A stretch of 64,000 nucleotides of DNA from Phytophthora hibernalis (taxonomy: Eukaryota; Oomycota; Peronosporomycetes; Peronosporales; Peronosporaceae). The stretch is taken from NCBI GenBank assembly GCA_012656075.1, contig JAAKBF010000168.1, positions 620,001 to 684,000 of the forward strand, read 5' to 3'. The position numbers and the translations under genes are program-made. Below the pieces are notes generated by a model. That model did not search any database, was not told where the DNA came from, and saw only the letters and a list, made by a program, of their open reading frames with translations. Each line of letters opens with the position of its first letter. Positions within the stretch are counted from its first letter, which is position 1. Below, piece by piece: positions 1-10,989 of this stretch.

Positions 1-1281
1 AAGAAGTCTACAACGCTACCAACTAATGGGCACCGATAGAACGACACAAGTAGCCTCCCTCTTTCATGATATCGGTGTACACTATGCGTTTTGCTTTTCC
101 ACTACTTGCTATCATTTCTTGTGCAGCGTTGAAGTTGCCTTGACCCTACTGGTCTTTCATGAAACGGTCGCTGAGCATGCCTTTAAATGAACTGTCAGCA
201 ACATCATGTGTATTTCGGTGCCTGCATCATTCTAACAGTGCGACCTTGAAACGAATATGTGATGCTACAGTTTTATTCAATTATAAGGATCATGTCAGTC
301 ATTACTCAAAATAATATTATTATGTTTTCCAATTATAAAGTAGTACCTCCGGTCCGAATCATAAAATGCATACATGCAATGATTTTTTTATAACATTACT
401 CACAGAGCGCTTGATAAATCATGCCAGGCCTCTTTGGGTCGATAACTGTCTTCTTGAAGTGCTCTATTTTTTACATTTACAGTTGTTGACTCCATGCAGG
501 ACTACATGCACTTTTACAAACACATCTTTCAATTCGGCCGACTAAACGTTTCGCAGCGCTCTCAATATTTATCCGTTCAAGTTACGGATCCTACCTACAA
601 AATCCTTATGGCCACCGCTGTTGGGGTAGCATACGTTAACATTCGTTTAAGGTCACACAGTGGATCCACACAGCGAAGTAAAAGGTAAAAACTCTTGCAA
701 TTGGTCACTGATTGGAGTAATCGACAACTAACGACCACAATTTGTCCAATAAAATTGTGGACATAATTAGACTAAGCTTTAGGAAAAAGGTCATTGAATA
801 AGACAAATCCAATTTATCTAATTCAATGTATGCATCTAGGCAAGGTTATTAATACAGACAACAACGAAAAATACGCTCTACTTAAAAATACACCATGCGA
901 CAATTCCTGACTTCTGGTCTTATACAAAAAGGATTTTAATTTTAGCTAATACTATCTCTGGTACGAATTGATGGATAGAAGGCTATATGATAGTTCATAG
1001 GTTTAGATTGGTGATCTTGCGACGCAAAACTGATACTATCGATTTGAATGGGTATTAACTACTTCACATTCTCAAAGAAGATAAGACTTGGACGAGTAGC
1101 TTCAACCAGCACAGCCTTGGCATTACTGTACAACTTCCTGTCGCACGTCAGCGTCCGAGGTAGCACACATTTCCTTCCTTACCAAGATGGGGCAGCGTGT
1201 ATTGATTGAAGCCTTTTTCGCGAAGGATGCACATCATACAGGTCTGTAACGTCAGAAATATATTATTCAATGTGGTGGCAC
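1..1281. other. No recognisable gene
   Basis: AT-rich sequence with stops in all frames. The longest open stretch (494-688, 64 codons) has no recognisable domain. It probably consists of decayed repeat sequence like the rest of the first 18 kb. Confidence 0.5.
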
Positions 1282-2403
1282 TCATGGTGTCGTACGCGTG
1301 TTAAACTGTCGCGATGAGCTTTTTGATACCGTGAATGGGTACACGATTTTGAATACTTTGAATAGCATTGAAGAGGCCCAAGTCAAGTATGTTGAGATCG
1401 GGTGAGTTGGCAGGTTGGCACAGCATCCTGATGCACCACCCATCTGCATGCCCCGCAGCAACAATCTCCGGGTCGTTGATCGAAACGTGGGGCTTGGCGT
1501 TGTCTTGTTGAATTATTATCGGGCGGCGTCGTTCTCCACGTGGCCATTGCGATTTAATCGCAGGAATAGCCAGTCTAAGAAGATAGTCCCTGTAGACAAC
1601 ACGATTAACCACCTCAATATTCCGTGTGCATACTGTACCTTTGACCCACTCTTGCGCTGCGCCACATACTCCTCAGTTAGTGGCCAAAAACCGAGTTTTC
1701 CGTCCCACATACAATTGCGATGGGGGTCAAATCTGAAAAAATGTTAGAGGTAATAAAATACATAAATATAAAATATCACAGGGCATACCTGGGCCTCGCA
1801 CAGCGGGCAAGAACATGGTCTTCGGGATGTACCGCTTGCTCTTCCGGCTTCGATGAGGAGGCTCCGCGTCAGGGAACATCAAGTAGCTGCGCTTGTCATG
1901 GTCCTCATAGAACCACTTCTCATCCACGTGAACTTGTCCATGGTTTCAAAATCGAAGGTCGACTCATCAATAAAGTTGACCACATGCTCAATTCGCTGCA
2001 GCTTGTTTTCGGCAATAAGAGATGGCCGGATCCTAGCTGTGACCCTCGAAAGAGCACCCTCAGTCACCAGCGTGCGCACTAGGTGGCGTTGAACGCCAGC
2101 CAACAACATTGCAGCACGCCGTTCAACAGAACGATCTTTAACTGGGAGCGCCTTGTGCTTCGCAGCAATTTCAGCGTGATCTTTCTTCTTCCTGCCGGAG
2201 TTATTCTTGATCCGACTTTGCCACTCGCCTCCCACGACTGCTGCACACTGAGACAATACAGTGCCCAAATCTTGCCAATTGTGGACGGTGTACGTTGATA
2301 TTCGCGAGCCATGGCTGCCAGTGCTCCGTGAGGTAAATATCTACGCTGTGTTTTAGTAGCTCGTCAATAACGCAACGGCGTTGTTCGTTCGTGAGGCATG
2401 ATG
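1282..2403 (-). pseudogene. Decayed Tc1/mariner-type transposase
   Basis: Would have encoded a DDE/D transposase that cuts and pastes a mariner-type element. Read on the minus strand in pieces from several frames: an N-terminal helix-turn-helix region (about 2400-2080), then the first catalytic block with DEKWFYEDHDKRSYLMFPD (about 1925-1870), then QQDNAKPHV followed by PANSPDLNILDLGLFNAIQS (about 1525-1370), which is the second and third acidic block of the mariner fold. The pieces lie in the right order but in at least three frames with internal stops, so this copy is dead. Convincing terminal inverted repeats were not found. A second, different mariner copy lies at 4143-7860. The family call is firm because of the catalytic blocks; the exact ends are not. 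Confidence 0.85.
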
Positions 2404-2747
2404 GGAGTGCGGGGGGGCTAGATATGCAGGTGGGGACCCGAGCCGAAATTGGAAAATGAAATTGGAGAAGACGACGTGCAAAACTCTGAGTATCTCTGCA
2501 CCGAGACATCGTCCAGAGCCAACCAAAGTATGCACCAATAGCCAAGGGACACACGCCTCATTTTATCCAATCAAATGCTCGTTACGATACTTGTAGCGTG
2601 TGCAGTCATTACGTTTGTCTTATTTTATTCATCATTTCGGACCAGAGGTAGTAAGATTTACCTAAACCCTTTTTAACCAACGACACAAATCTGCAAATTA
2701 CTGGACGCAAGGACATCGCGACCTGAGACCATTTTCAAACTCGAACG

Positions 2748-4052
2748 ATGCACGCCAAGCGCTCCTTCAAGATGCAGTTTAAGCGCCAACTACTTAGAAG
2801 AGTTGCGGAGGTGGGTATTGATGCTGCCATCGGCGAAAGTAATGTCCCGCGCAGGACAGTGCGGGACTGCGTCAAGAACGAGGACAAGATTACAAGCGTC
2901 GGCGGTTCGCAGAAGAGCAAGACGCTCAAAGGATATAGGAGGAAGGAGATCATTTCTTTTTCACAAGCTCTTGTTTGCTTATGAAGGATGAGCGCCGTGA
3001 CAACAACGTAATATTTGATTATTTTTTCAAGCTATTTTATTAACTTGTCTTCATTTGATTAAAGATTGTTACTACAGGAAGTACATACCAAGATTTTTTA
3101 ATGGAGTATTTGAGTACGAAGAAACGCGAAGATAGCGGGCAGAAAGCACTCTTTAAGTTGTGCCAACATTTTGCAAAACGGAATGTAAATGCTCTGAATA
3201 TGAAAATATTTTATTTTGTATTATTAATGTTTTAGTCATGGCTTCTCATCACAGGTCGCTGTTACGATCAAACTTAACGATGGAGAGTTGGTTGAGACCC
3301 AGCATGAATTTTCGTTCGCTGGACTTTTGGGAGTTTCATTGGACCCCCTCCATGAAATCTACAATGTCGACGAAACTGCTATTTACTACGAAATGGCACC
3401 CAAAAAGGGCTGGGCTGGGAAAGGAAATCTGACTCAGTCAGCGCTAGTGACGGATTTGACAAAACACCCGGGCCGTATGACAGCCGTCATTACAGTGCGC
3501 GCGGACGGTAAATATTTTTGTCCTCTTTTTTAAAATCTGTTCTAATATTCTATGTTATTGCCGATTTTATTTATAATAAAGGGCATACCCGGCGGGGACC
3601 TTGAAAAGACGAGCTAAAGAAGTACCCAGTGGGCCACTACCACAGCGTTCAAGAGAACGCATGGGTGGATGGCTGGTGATGGGATTTTTATGCCTGCGAG
3701 GTGCTGCCACGTGAGCTGGACGGACCTGCTGTGATCCTCGCGGACAACTTCGACTGCCATGTGTCCGAGGAGGGACAGCAGGCCGTGGCTGAAAAAGCGT
3801 TCTGTGTGGCGTATCCCTTGTCTGCCAACTGCACGTCCACCTGTCAACCCTCGACGTTGGCGTCATGGGCCCCTTAAATCAGTGCTCCACTGTACATGGA
3901 TTTATCAGAAGGATCTGAGCCCCAAAACGGCGAGCGAGAAGCGACTCGACATTATAAAGCAAACTATTGTAGCCTGGACCTGTTTTTCTGATGATACGGT
4001 ACGTAGTAGTTTAAGGAAGGCGATCCCTCGGCATTTTGAAGCCCTCGAGTAG
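2748..4052 (+). pseudogene. Decayed pogo-type (DDE1) transposase
   Basis: Remnant of a pogo/Tigger-like transposase (CENP-B-like helix-turn-helix plus DDE_1 domain). It starts with an ATG at 2748 and a basic HTH-like region (MHAKRSFKMQFKRQLL...). The first catalytic Asp is in YNVDETAIYYEMAPKKGWA (about 3360-3415), the second in VILADNFDCHVSEEG (about 3730-3775), followed by a proline-rich stretch and a C-terminal piece ending at 4052. Blocks are spread over different frames and separated by stops, so the copy is inactive. Related but distinct pogo copies are at 14,519-15,485 (minus) and 15,837-18,086 (plus). Confidence 0.82.
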
Positions 4053-4142
4053 ATCTAATCACAAATGAACTGATTTTTAAAAATCGATACTCGTCTTTTT
4101 ATACAATCTCGACCTTTTCTTGGACTCGAGTGTTACTTTTGA

Positions 4143-4771
4143 TCAATCAGATATTTTATTCCTCGCTGGCGTAATTTTTGGTAGACACCGGCTTACTATC
4201 GAGGATACTGGGCAGTGCTGGCGTATTTTTCCGTTGTTGTCTGTAGTGTGCATGCTTCCTTGGGCAAACGGGGAATTTTGTAGCTGTTTGCACCGTGTAC
4301 AAGCAAAGAGGCCCCCATCACATTCTGCAGTGTTAAGAAACACTTGTTGGTGATGGAAGGGTCCAACTCTTCGTAGACCTCCCTTACTGCGATAATTAGC
4401 CCGTCTATAATATGGCTACGCTTTTTGTACTGTAATGATTGCAGCGAATTAAAGAGGCTGAGATCAAGCATGTTGAAGTCAGGCGAGCGAGGTGACTAGT
4501 TTAGAGAATTATTTAATGCACCAGGCGTCCTTGATAGCAGTTTCCAGCACCGACGTCCTCGCAACTGCTCCATGCGGCGATGCTTTTTCTGCTGGACGAT
4601 CACTTACCTCTTCCCTGTTATAAATAAAACAAATATTAACATAATAGCCTCACATTTATGAATGATCACAAACATAGTACAAATCTGGCCAGCACGCTTT
4701 GATAGCCGGTATGAAGTCCTCGACCGGCATTCGCTCGTACACCCACTGTGTGATTTCGACGGGTGATGTCA
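4143..4771 (-). pseudogene. Mariner-type transposase, C-terminal part (split by a piggyBac insertion)
   Basis: C-terminal half of a mariner transposase. The block SPDFNMLDLSLFNSLQSLQ (about 4490-4430) matches the position of the third catalytic residue in this family, and the ORF continues to a stop at 4143. Upstream on the same strand the coding frame stays open through MPVEDFIPAIKACWPD (about 4730-4685) and up to the TTAA at 4772. The rest of the gene continues at 7562, on the far side of the piggyBac-like element. The QQDN block is mutated, so the copy was probably decaying already. Confidence 0.8.
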
Positions 4772-7561
4772 TTAACCCTTTCACTACCGCGTAATTTGAC
4801 TATGCTTAGAGGCCCGCTGTGGTCTTCTAAGGACGTGCAGCTCGCTCTTTGATAGGCTGGAAGTCTGCCGTTGCAGGCCCAGGCTACACTACAAACGGCT
4901 AAGAGGACCACAGCGGTCCTCTACGGTTTCCAGTACTGTAGAGGTCACAATAGTTTGGTGCTGACTTCTCCCCAACAATCTTATGGTCCATTTGCAATCT
5001 TCCTGCAGCAGCACCCGCATCTCAACGATGGACATCGCGGATCTCCTGATCAACGACGATGACGGCTGACTGGGAGTTCGAGTCGTCGGACACTGAGGAG
5101 TTAGACGACGGTCTTGTAGAGGAGCCAGCCGAGGAGGGCGTTGCTGCAATCGAATCAGACATCAGGGCAGCGCCACCAGTTGCCGCAACTCCGCCGGCAC
5201 AGCACCGAACCGGCAACGAATACGTCGACCGCATCTTCCAGGCCAGCGGGATTCACATAATCCGCGGCAGAGGGGTCAAATCTGCTTACAGAGACGGCGG
5301 TGACCTGGGGCTCTTCTCGCTCTTCTTCATCGGAGAGTTCCGAGCCTCGTTGCAGTAGTGGACAAACCAAACGCTCAAGGAGAAGGGGAAGATAGAGGCT
5401 ACGGAGTTTCAAACTGACGCTTACATTGGTTTAGAGGTCGCTATGAGCTTCAACCCAGTCACGGAAATCAAAGAGCTGTGGTCGCAAAAGCTCTTTATGG
5501 GGCAGTCCGACTTTGCATTGAATATGGCAAGATACCGGTTTGAAAGCATTCGGTCTCGCTTCCAGATTCACGCACCTGGGAACGTCCCCGTCGGACAGCG
5601 TGAGCTGTACCCGTTGTGACACAGCCGTCGACTGATGGCCCAGAACCAGGCGAAGTTCGCCTCAATTGCTGTTCCAGTTGATGCAGTCAGCTTAGATGAT
5701 AATACTGTGCGAATGAAAGCGCGCTCTGCTGCTAAGACCTTCTTGCCGTCCAAGCCCGATAACTATGACGTGCGCTTCTACGCGGTGATGGGGTGGGAAA
5801 GCATGTTTGTCTACTTTGTGTGGGACAACGGGTCTGGTAATCGAGCGAGGACTTCGCCAGCATAACGCTATATGGATGTTTTTCCTGCGCTTCAGACTCC
5901 ATTGTTCAGGACAGTCGACCGCGGGGATATTCCGATCAACCGCAAAGATCCGATCACACTGTGGGTGGCGATGTGCGGGCACTTGACGAAGCAGCATGTA
6001 GCACCAGACGGTCACCGACTACTTGTCTGTGACAACTTCTATACGAGGCACAACCTCGCAAAGACTCTCTTGGTGTTCACCGATCGTCAAATGCGGATGT
6101 TAGGGACTATCAAGATTTCACGACAAGGCAAGTGGAATGCTGCAGCATCGGAGGCGGCCAAAGCGCGATTTGAGACTACAGAATGATGAAGTTGGGTGCT
6201 GGTTGCTGCTGTAGACATGGGACCCGGCTGGGAGATGCTTCAAGAGAAGCATAAGCGAGCCTAGAAGAAATTGCCACCTCTCCTCCAGACGGCGTACACT
6301 GCACCGATGACTGTAGCCGCTAACGCTGGATACATTGTCTATTGAGACAAAACCGTAATCTTCTACACAAACGATCTGTCTGGGACTCCGTCGCAGCTCG
6401 TGCTTCCAGGCCACAGGCGATATGGCTTTGTCGCGGTCTCGCACCGCTTCGGCGCTGGACAACAAACCGAGTGATGCACCGGCAAACCTTCCAAGTATCC
6501 GCGATGGTAGTCACATACAACCTCTTCTTGAACGGTGTGGACGGGGTTGATCAAATGAGGAGCACGAATCCAATTCGTCGAAAGGAGAAGAGGCTCTCGA
6601 TGAACATCTTGCCTTAGGCACTTGCTCTTGCGCTAATCAATGCGTTCACGCTGTTAAAAAAAGTCGCCGGCGAAGATGCTACGCGGGTCAGTTTGCGCGA
6701 GTTCAAGCAGCGAGTGGCGGGAAACTGACAGCAATACAACGCGTTCGACTGGAGAAAGAGCGGGCCGCAAACCTGCTCCAAACGAGCCAATTGTAGACGT
6801 CGTGGGCGCCAATGACAGCGTCCATGCAATAACTCCAAACTCAAAGCAGCAATCAGGGGGAGGCCTACGTGTTATCTTTGCACGCTGCGAGGGTTCGCCA
6901 AAAATCTCGCTTCAGCTACACGGGCTGCCACAGGGGCTTCCACGTGACCTGTTTTCACCGCATTCCATTACAGAGATGCACTCTCGTCCTCATCGCTGAC
7001 TGTTCGCACAGCCCTGGATGCTGTGTGTGATGCCGCAACGGGCGACTCGGCACTACACACTCGGCTAAAGAAGAACAAAACCATCACGTACTTAGATCAA
7101 CTTGAGCTCAAAGGTAGGTAGAGAGTAAGCAAATTGTACATGATTATGCTGTTGAGGCGAGTGATCTCCTTGTCAACACTGAACGTGAAGTTGACGCGCG
7201 CCGTCCGGCCCAGACGGCCGTGCTTCTGTAGTAATAGATCTGCCAGAGCGCCTTCTTCACGTGATGGGAAGACAGCCTCTCCCTCCCCGCGTCAGCATCC
7301 GGGTCCTGCTACCAACGATAACCTGGCCATACTGGTCCCACTCGCACGGCGCGTCGCCGCAGCAGTTGCACGTCTGCAGCGAAGTGTTGCTCGCAGCCAT
7401 CGTCTGAGACTGGAATATCAAATTTGGTAGTACCGTGCCGAACAAGGAGAGCAGCGACGCTGCCGGCTCATTCGCCGATTTACAGAATTCGAAACAGCTG
7501 ATCGGTGGAGTTACAGGACCGCTGCGGGCCTCTAAAAATTCTCTTGTAGTGAAAGGGTTAA
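4772..7561 (+). mobile_element. piggyBac-like DNA transposon with TTAA target duplication
   Basis: A 2.79-kb insertion bounded by TTAA at 4772-4775 and 7558-7561, the hallmark target duplication of piggyBac elements. The ends are inverted repeats: both begin CCCTTTCACTAC directly inside the TTAA, and both carry AGAGGCCCGC about 20-25 bases further in. The interior holds a piggyBac transposase on the plus strand. The element sits inside a mariner transposase gene whose reading frame is open across the TTAA, so the order of insertion is clear: mariner first, piggyBac later. Confidence 0.93.
5059..7000 (+). pseudogene. piggyBac-type transposase (DDE_Tnp_1_7), frameshifted
   Basis: Transposase of the surrounding element. 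ATG at 5059 opens an acidic N-terminus typical of the family (EFESSDTEELDDGLVEEP). Family blocks follow in order: FNPVTEIKELWSQKLFMGQS (about 5450-5510), LDDNTVRMKARSAAKTFLPSKP with VRFYAVMGWESMFVYF (5690-5820), LLVCDNFYTRHNLAKTLL (about 6020-6075, second catalytic Asp region) and NGVDGVDQMRS (about 6530-6560, third Asp region). A Cys-rich C-terminal region can be read near 6880-6960. The frame breaks at about 5355, 5616, 5863, 6186 and later, with in-frame stops, so this copy is probably non-autonomous now. Confidence 0.87.
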
Positions 7562-7860
7562 TGAACCCGCCGGTCGGTGTTTGGAGTTGCGGAGAACAGC
7601 CTTAGTCTTGACCACAGGCCACAGGCCGACCTTACCCATCAAAGTGCTTCTTTGTGTGAGGGCTGTACCATGGCCTGGCCATTGCCAAGAGGAACATGAC
7701 CCTGGTCACGTGGCGCTTGTTCTTCGTCGGCCGATGGGGCACATCCTCGTTAGCTGACAGGTAATATGTAGTCCGGTTGCGGCGGACGAAAAACCACTTT
7801 TTGTCAACGTGGATCACGTCGTACGTACATTGTCATGCATGTACTGTTCGCACCTTGCTG
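7562..7860 (-). pseudogene. Mariner-type transposase, middle part (split by a piggyBac insertion)
   Basis: Encodes the first catalytic block of a mariner transposase, VIHVDKKWFFVRRNRTTYYL (about 7815-7755), followed by the basic segment NKRHVTRVMFLLAMARP. The frame stays open, with small shifts, to 7562, where it meets the TTAA of the inserted element and continues at 4771. The N-terminal HTH region expected above 7860 is not recognisable, so the copy is also 5' truncated. Confidence 0.8.
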
Positions 7861-8509
7861 CAGCGCCAACTTAATTGACCTCACTGCACCCAAGTTGAGC
7901 AGGTAAGTTGAGCGCCGGCCTCTGAGCATTACATTTTTATGATTACAATGTTTTCTACAAATTCTACTTTTCATCGGTCTTGGTTTAGTCTCTCACTACT
8001 CAACCGTCACATGCATCATAAAACGCAGCACCAAACTGCCTATTTATAGTCACCAGATGTGAAATCTAGTGAAATGTCAGGAAAGCGATTCCTTGCTTGC
8101 CTCCAAAGCCCCACACGTTATCGGCGCAACTCATGGCAACCCTGACAACCTCTTTCATTGAAATTTCATCAAAGTGTCTCGTGTTTTCCTCCAATGTTCC
8201 ACACGATGTCGTCGCCACCCACGCCAACCCCGACAACCCAGACGACCATCTCCAACTACTAGAACTACAGCTCGTCCTCATCGACAGCAGTGCTGACTTC
8301 AGCAAAGCGCGCACTGCACCGAAGATCCGACCACCCTTGTTCACACTCGTGAGCGTTCTCAAATTCCTCGACCAGCACCTTGAAGTTGGGCAGCAATGTA
8401 CCGGTTCTTCTCTAGCTGTGAGTGGGAGAACCAGGTACTGCTCCACGCGATTCGCTGACCCGCTTGGGGAAATGAATATGTCAAGAAACACTTCATGGAG
8501 AAAGAAACA
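7861..8509. other. No recognisable gene
   Basis: Unassigned sequence between the mariner remnant and the small MITE. Both strands are open for about 140 codons at 8066-8513 (overlapping ORFs), but neither product shows a family motif. The overlap of long frames on both strands suggests composition rather than coding. Confidence 0.45.
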
Positions 8510-8789
8510 TTAACCCTCTCGTGATCCACTTGTATATACTATGGTATACAAACTTAAGTCATTTACATGTAAAACGAAGCATTTTGCTGCGTTTTAGGGC
8601 TGAGAAAGGGTGACGTCAAATCTTCCATTTGAATTTGATTGCGTAGTTTATGTTCCAAGTGTCCCGCCGAAATCGTACTTAAATCGTAAAACGATGCATT
8701 TTGCTGCGTTTTAGATGGGTACACTCTCGTACTTCACTGACAACAAGGAAAACGCGGCATTTTGCCGCGTTTGACCACGAAAGAGTTAA
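8510..8789. mobile_element. piggyBac-type MITE, 280 bp
   Basis: Short non-coding element bounded by TTAA at 8510-8513 and 8786-8789. Its termini are imperfect inverted repeats (CCCTCTCGTGATC against CTCTTTCGTGGTC), clearly related in style to the TIR of the larger piggyBac-like element at 4772-7561. Inside, the motif GCATTTTGCTGCGTTTTA occurs twice and a third time with two or three changes near the right end. No coding capacity. It is probably mobilised in trans. Confidence 0.72.
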
Positions 8790-10860
8790 TTGAGGATGAA
8801 GCTAGTCATCAAAAGTGAGTTGTCGGCGAGCTGATCCTACAACTGGAATTCAGTCGACTTGGACTTACGCGGAAGTTTGACACGTGATTTTGCCCTGCCG
8901 TCATCAATCTCGCCGCCCTCCATGTCGTATTCTTCCAGGTAGGCCTCCGAAGCACTACCACTGAGACCATGATCGTTATCCCCGGCCACTGAACATAAAC
9001 GTCAAGAAGTTGGGACTCTCAGCCTCCTGGGGTCCAACGCAGACGGCCCAGAAGGCTGGTACGCTCATGCGTCCGTTATCGCAGAGATTGGGCTACACGC
9101 CCTGCGTCCGATCCAATGCAGAGATACTCGAATCGACCGACGAATGTCGATAAACACGATGGCCAACGCCTGATCGCTGAGATATTTCCTGATCTTCGCT
9201 CGGTCAGGGGCGAAACCCCGCCTTGCCCATCTTAATGAACTTTTGGGCTCTCCTTGGATGTATCCCCACATTCAGTTTAACCTATAATATAAATAAGATC
9301 CACTCCAAGTTATGGCTGACTCGCAGCTTATGCAGCCCCGAAATATAAACTGCATTGTACTATTTTGTGAAGCACACAAACGTTTTAAAGAATTATTTTT
9401 GGTTAAAATTGGATCAAATTTTGTGCAGTCAACTTGTACCTCCGCGTTCAGTAACTATGAACTCACTTTACCGCCGACAATATCCACGGCACGGCATCGG
9501 AGGGGTGCTCGAGACCATCCCCTTCTTTCTCTTTTCTTTTGACCAAATAACACCCTTCCTCTTCCCAATCATACCACCCTCATCGACCTGCCCGCCTCCA
9601 CCAAGCACCATATCGTCTTCTTTTTGTCAGAGGTGGCGATTCGCGCCAAGCTGCCGTCGGGGGCCATACGTCGGCGAGTGTGAAGTTTCGCGTTCACCGC
9701 AACACGGCAGCAAAGGTGTGGCAGCACGGATCCGCTGTGCTTCCGAGTTGACAGGGCAGCTGTAGCCTTCCTAGATAATACAGTGGCAGTGACCTGCTAA
9801 TTGCTGTCGAATCAGCCCCACGGATGGAACGCACGACATTGCGGGGACTGGTGGAGGTCACAGGGATCCTGCGTACCACTTTGTCGAGGCATTTGGCCAA
9901 CTGATCGGTGATCAAACGCGTTTCAGTTGTGCCGAAGCCGCTGCTGACTACCGAGCACATGTCTGCTCAGCGAGAGGTCGTCAAGTCTTTCGTCAATCAT
10001 CACGCATGTATAGATAGTACTTCTCAAACTTTAGTATGTTGTTTGTACTAATTTTATTCATTATTGTATGTATTGTTAAGTCAGATCCATTCAAAACCAA
10101 GTAAATGTGCAAATAAAAGGCAATTACCAACATCAAACTCGTGTCGATCGACGAGTTGGACGATCGGCTCTTAGAGTATGACGTCGTCCACGTGTTGACT
10201 GATAGTCCCACACGGACTCTCAGTTCGCTGCTTCGAACCGAGTCATGAGATCCCATGCCAAGTTTATCTTAGCTCCCAAGTCATCTCCTCGTAGCCCTCC
10301 CATTGTACGAGGTAAAAGATTGCGCTGTGGACTTTGAAGTCTGCTCACAGACGGCTTACCACGTACGTTTCAGTAGTCGGACGTGATGGTGCGTTACTGA
10401 TTCCATCACGGACGATAAAATCGTCGTCGTCGCTGTTGCTGTCGCTGCCGTCTGTACCCGCAGCAACACGGGGACCAGGAGCACTTGGCTCACCAACCCC
10501 CAGGAATCGACCGCCACGGCAACTAAATTGGGCAGCGTGACGTTGCCAAGGCATTTGGGGGAACATTGCGGCTTGGAGAGGGATTTAAACGTGTGGAGTA
10601 CAGCCTTAAAACTCGATATTTTGTGATAGTTTAAAAAAGGTAAAACATCTTAGAGCGGATACAAGGTATAATTAAACTTCACATGGTCGAGTACGTTGGA
10701 ATAAGATACTACAGGCTTGGACTCAAAGATGTGACGGACACAAATCAATGACAGGTAAGGTTTATTAAGTTGGATTCTATACCAACATTTTGACCAATTA
10801 AATTGCTGGGATATGAAACGCGCCAAAGCCACGCATAATTAAACGCGAAATGGAGTCCAT
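8790..10860. other. Unassigned, probably decayed repeats
   Basis: No gene recognised over 2 kb. Minus-strand fragments look protein-like, for example an acidic stretch GSASEAYLEEYDMEGGEIDD near 8955-8900 and an acidic, serine-rich stretch with DGSDSNSDDDDFIVRDG near 10,450-10,400. Such acidic segments are common at transposase N-termini, but no catalytic domain follows in either case. AT-rich blocks lie at 10,000-10,130 and 10,600-10,830. Confidence 0.4.
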
Positions 10861-10989
10861 GGAGGACGGAGCGATCGCTCATTTACGAGTTTGGCGGGTG
10901 AGTGATGATTGCACGCAGCGTGGAGACTTAGAAGGCGAGGAGGGGGTCATTTGGTCGAGGAAATTAACGTGATTGTATCAGACCGGCGA

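Noticed and set aside
8066..8513. Overlapping ~140-codon frames on both strands
   Set aside because: No motif in either, and simultaneous openness on both strands suggests base composition.
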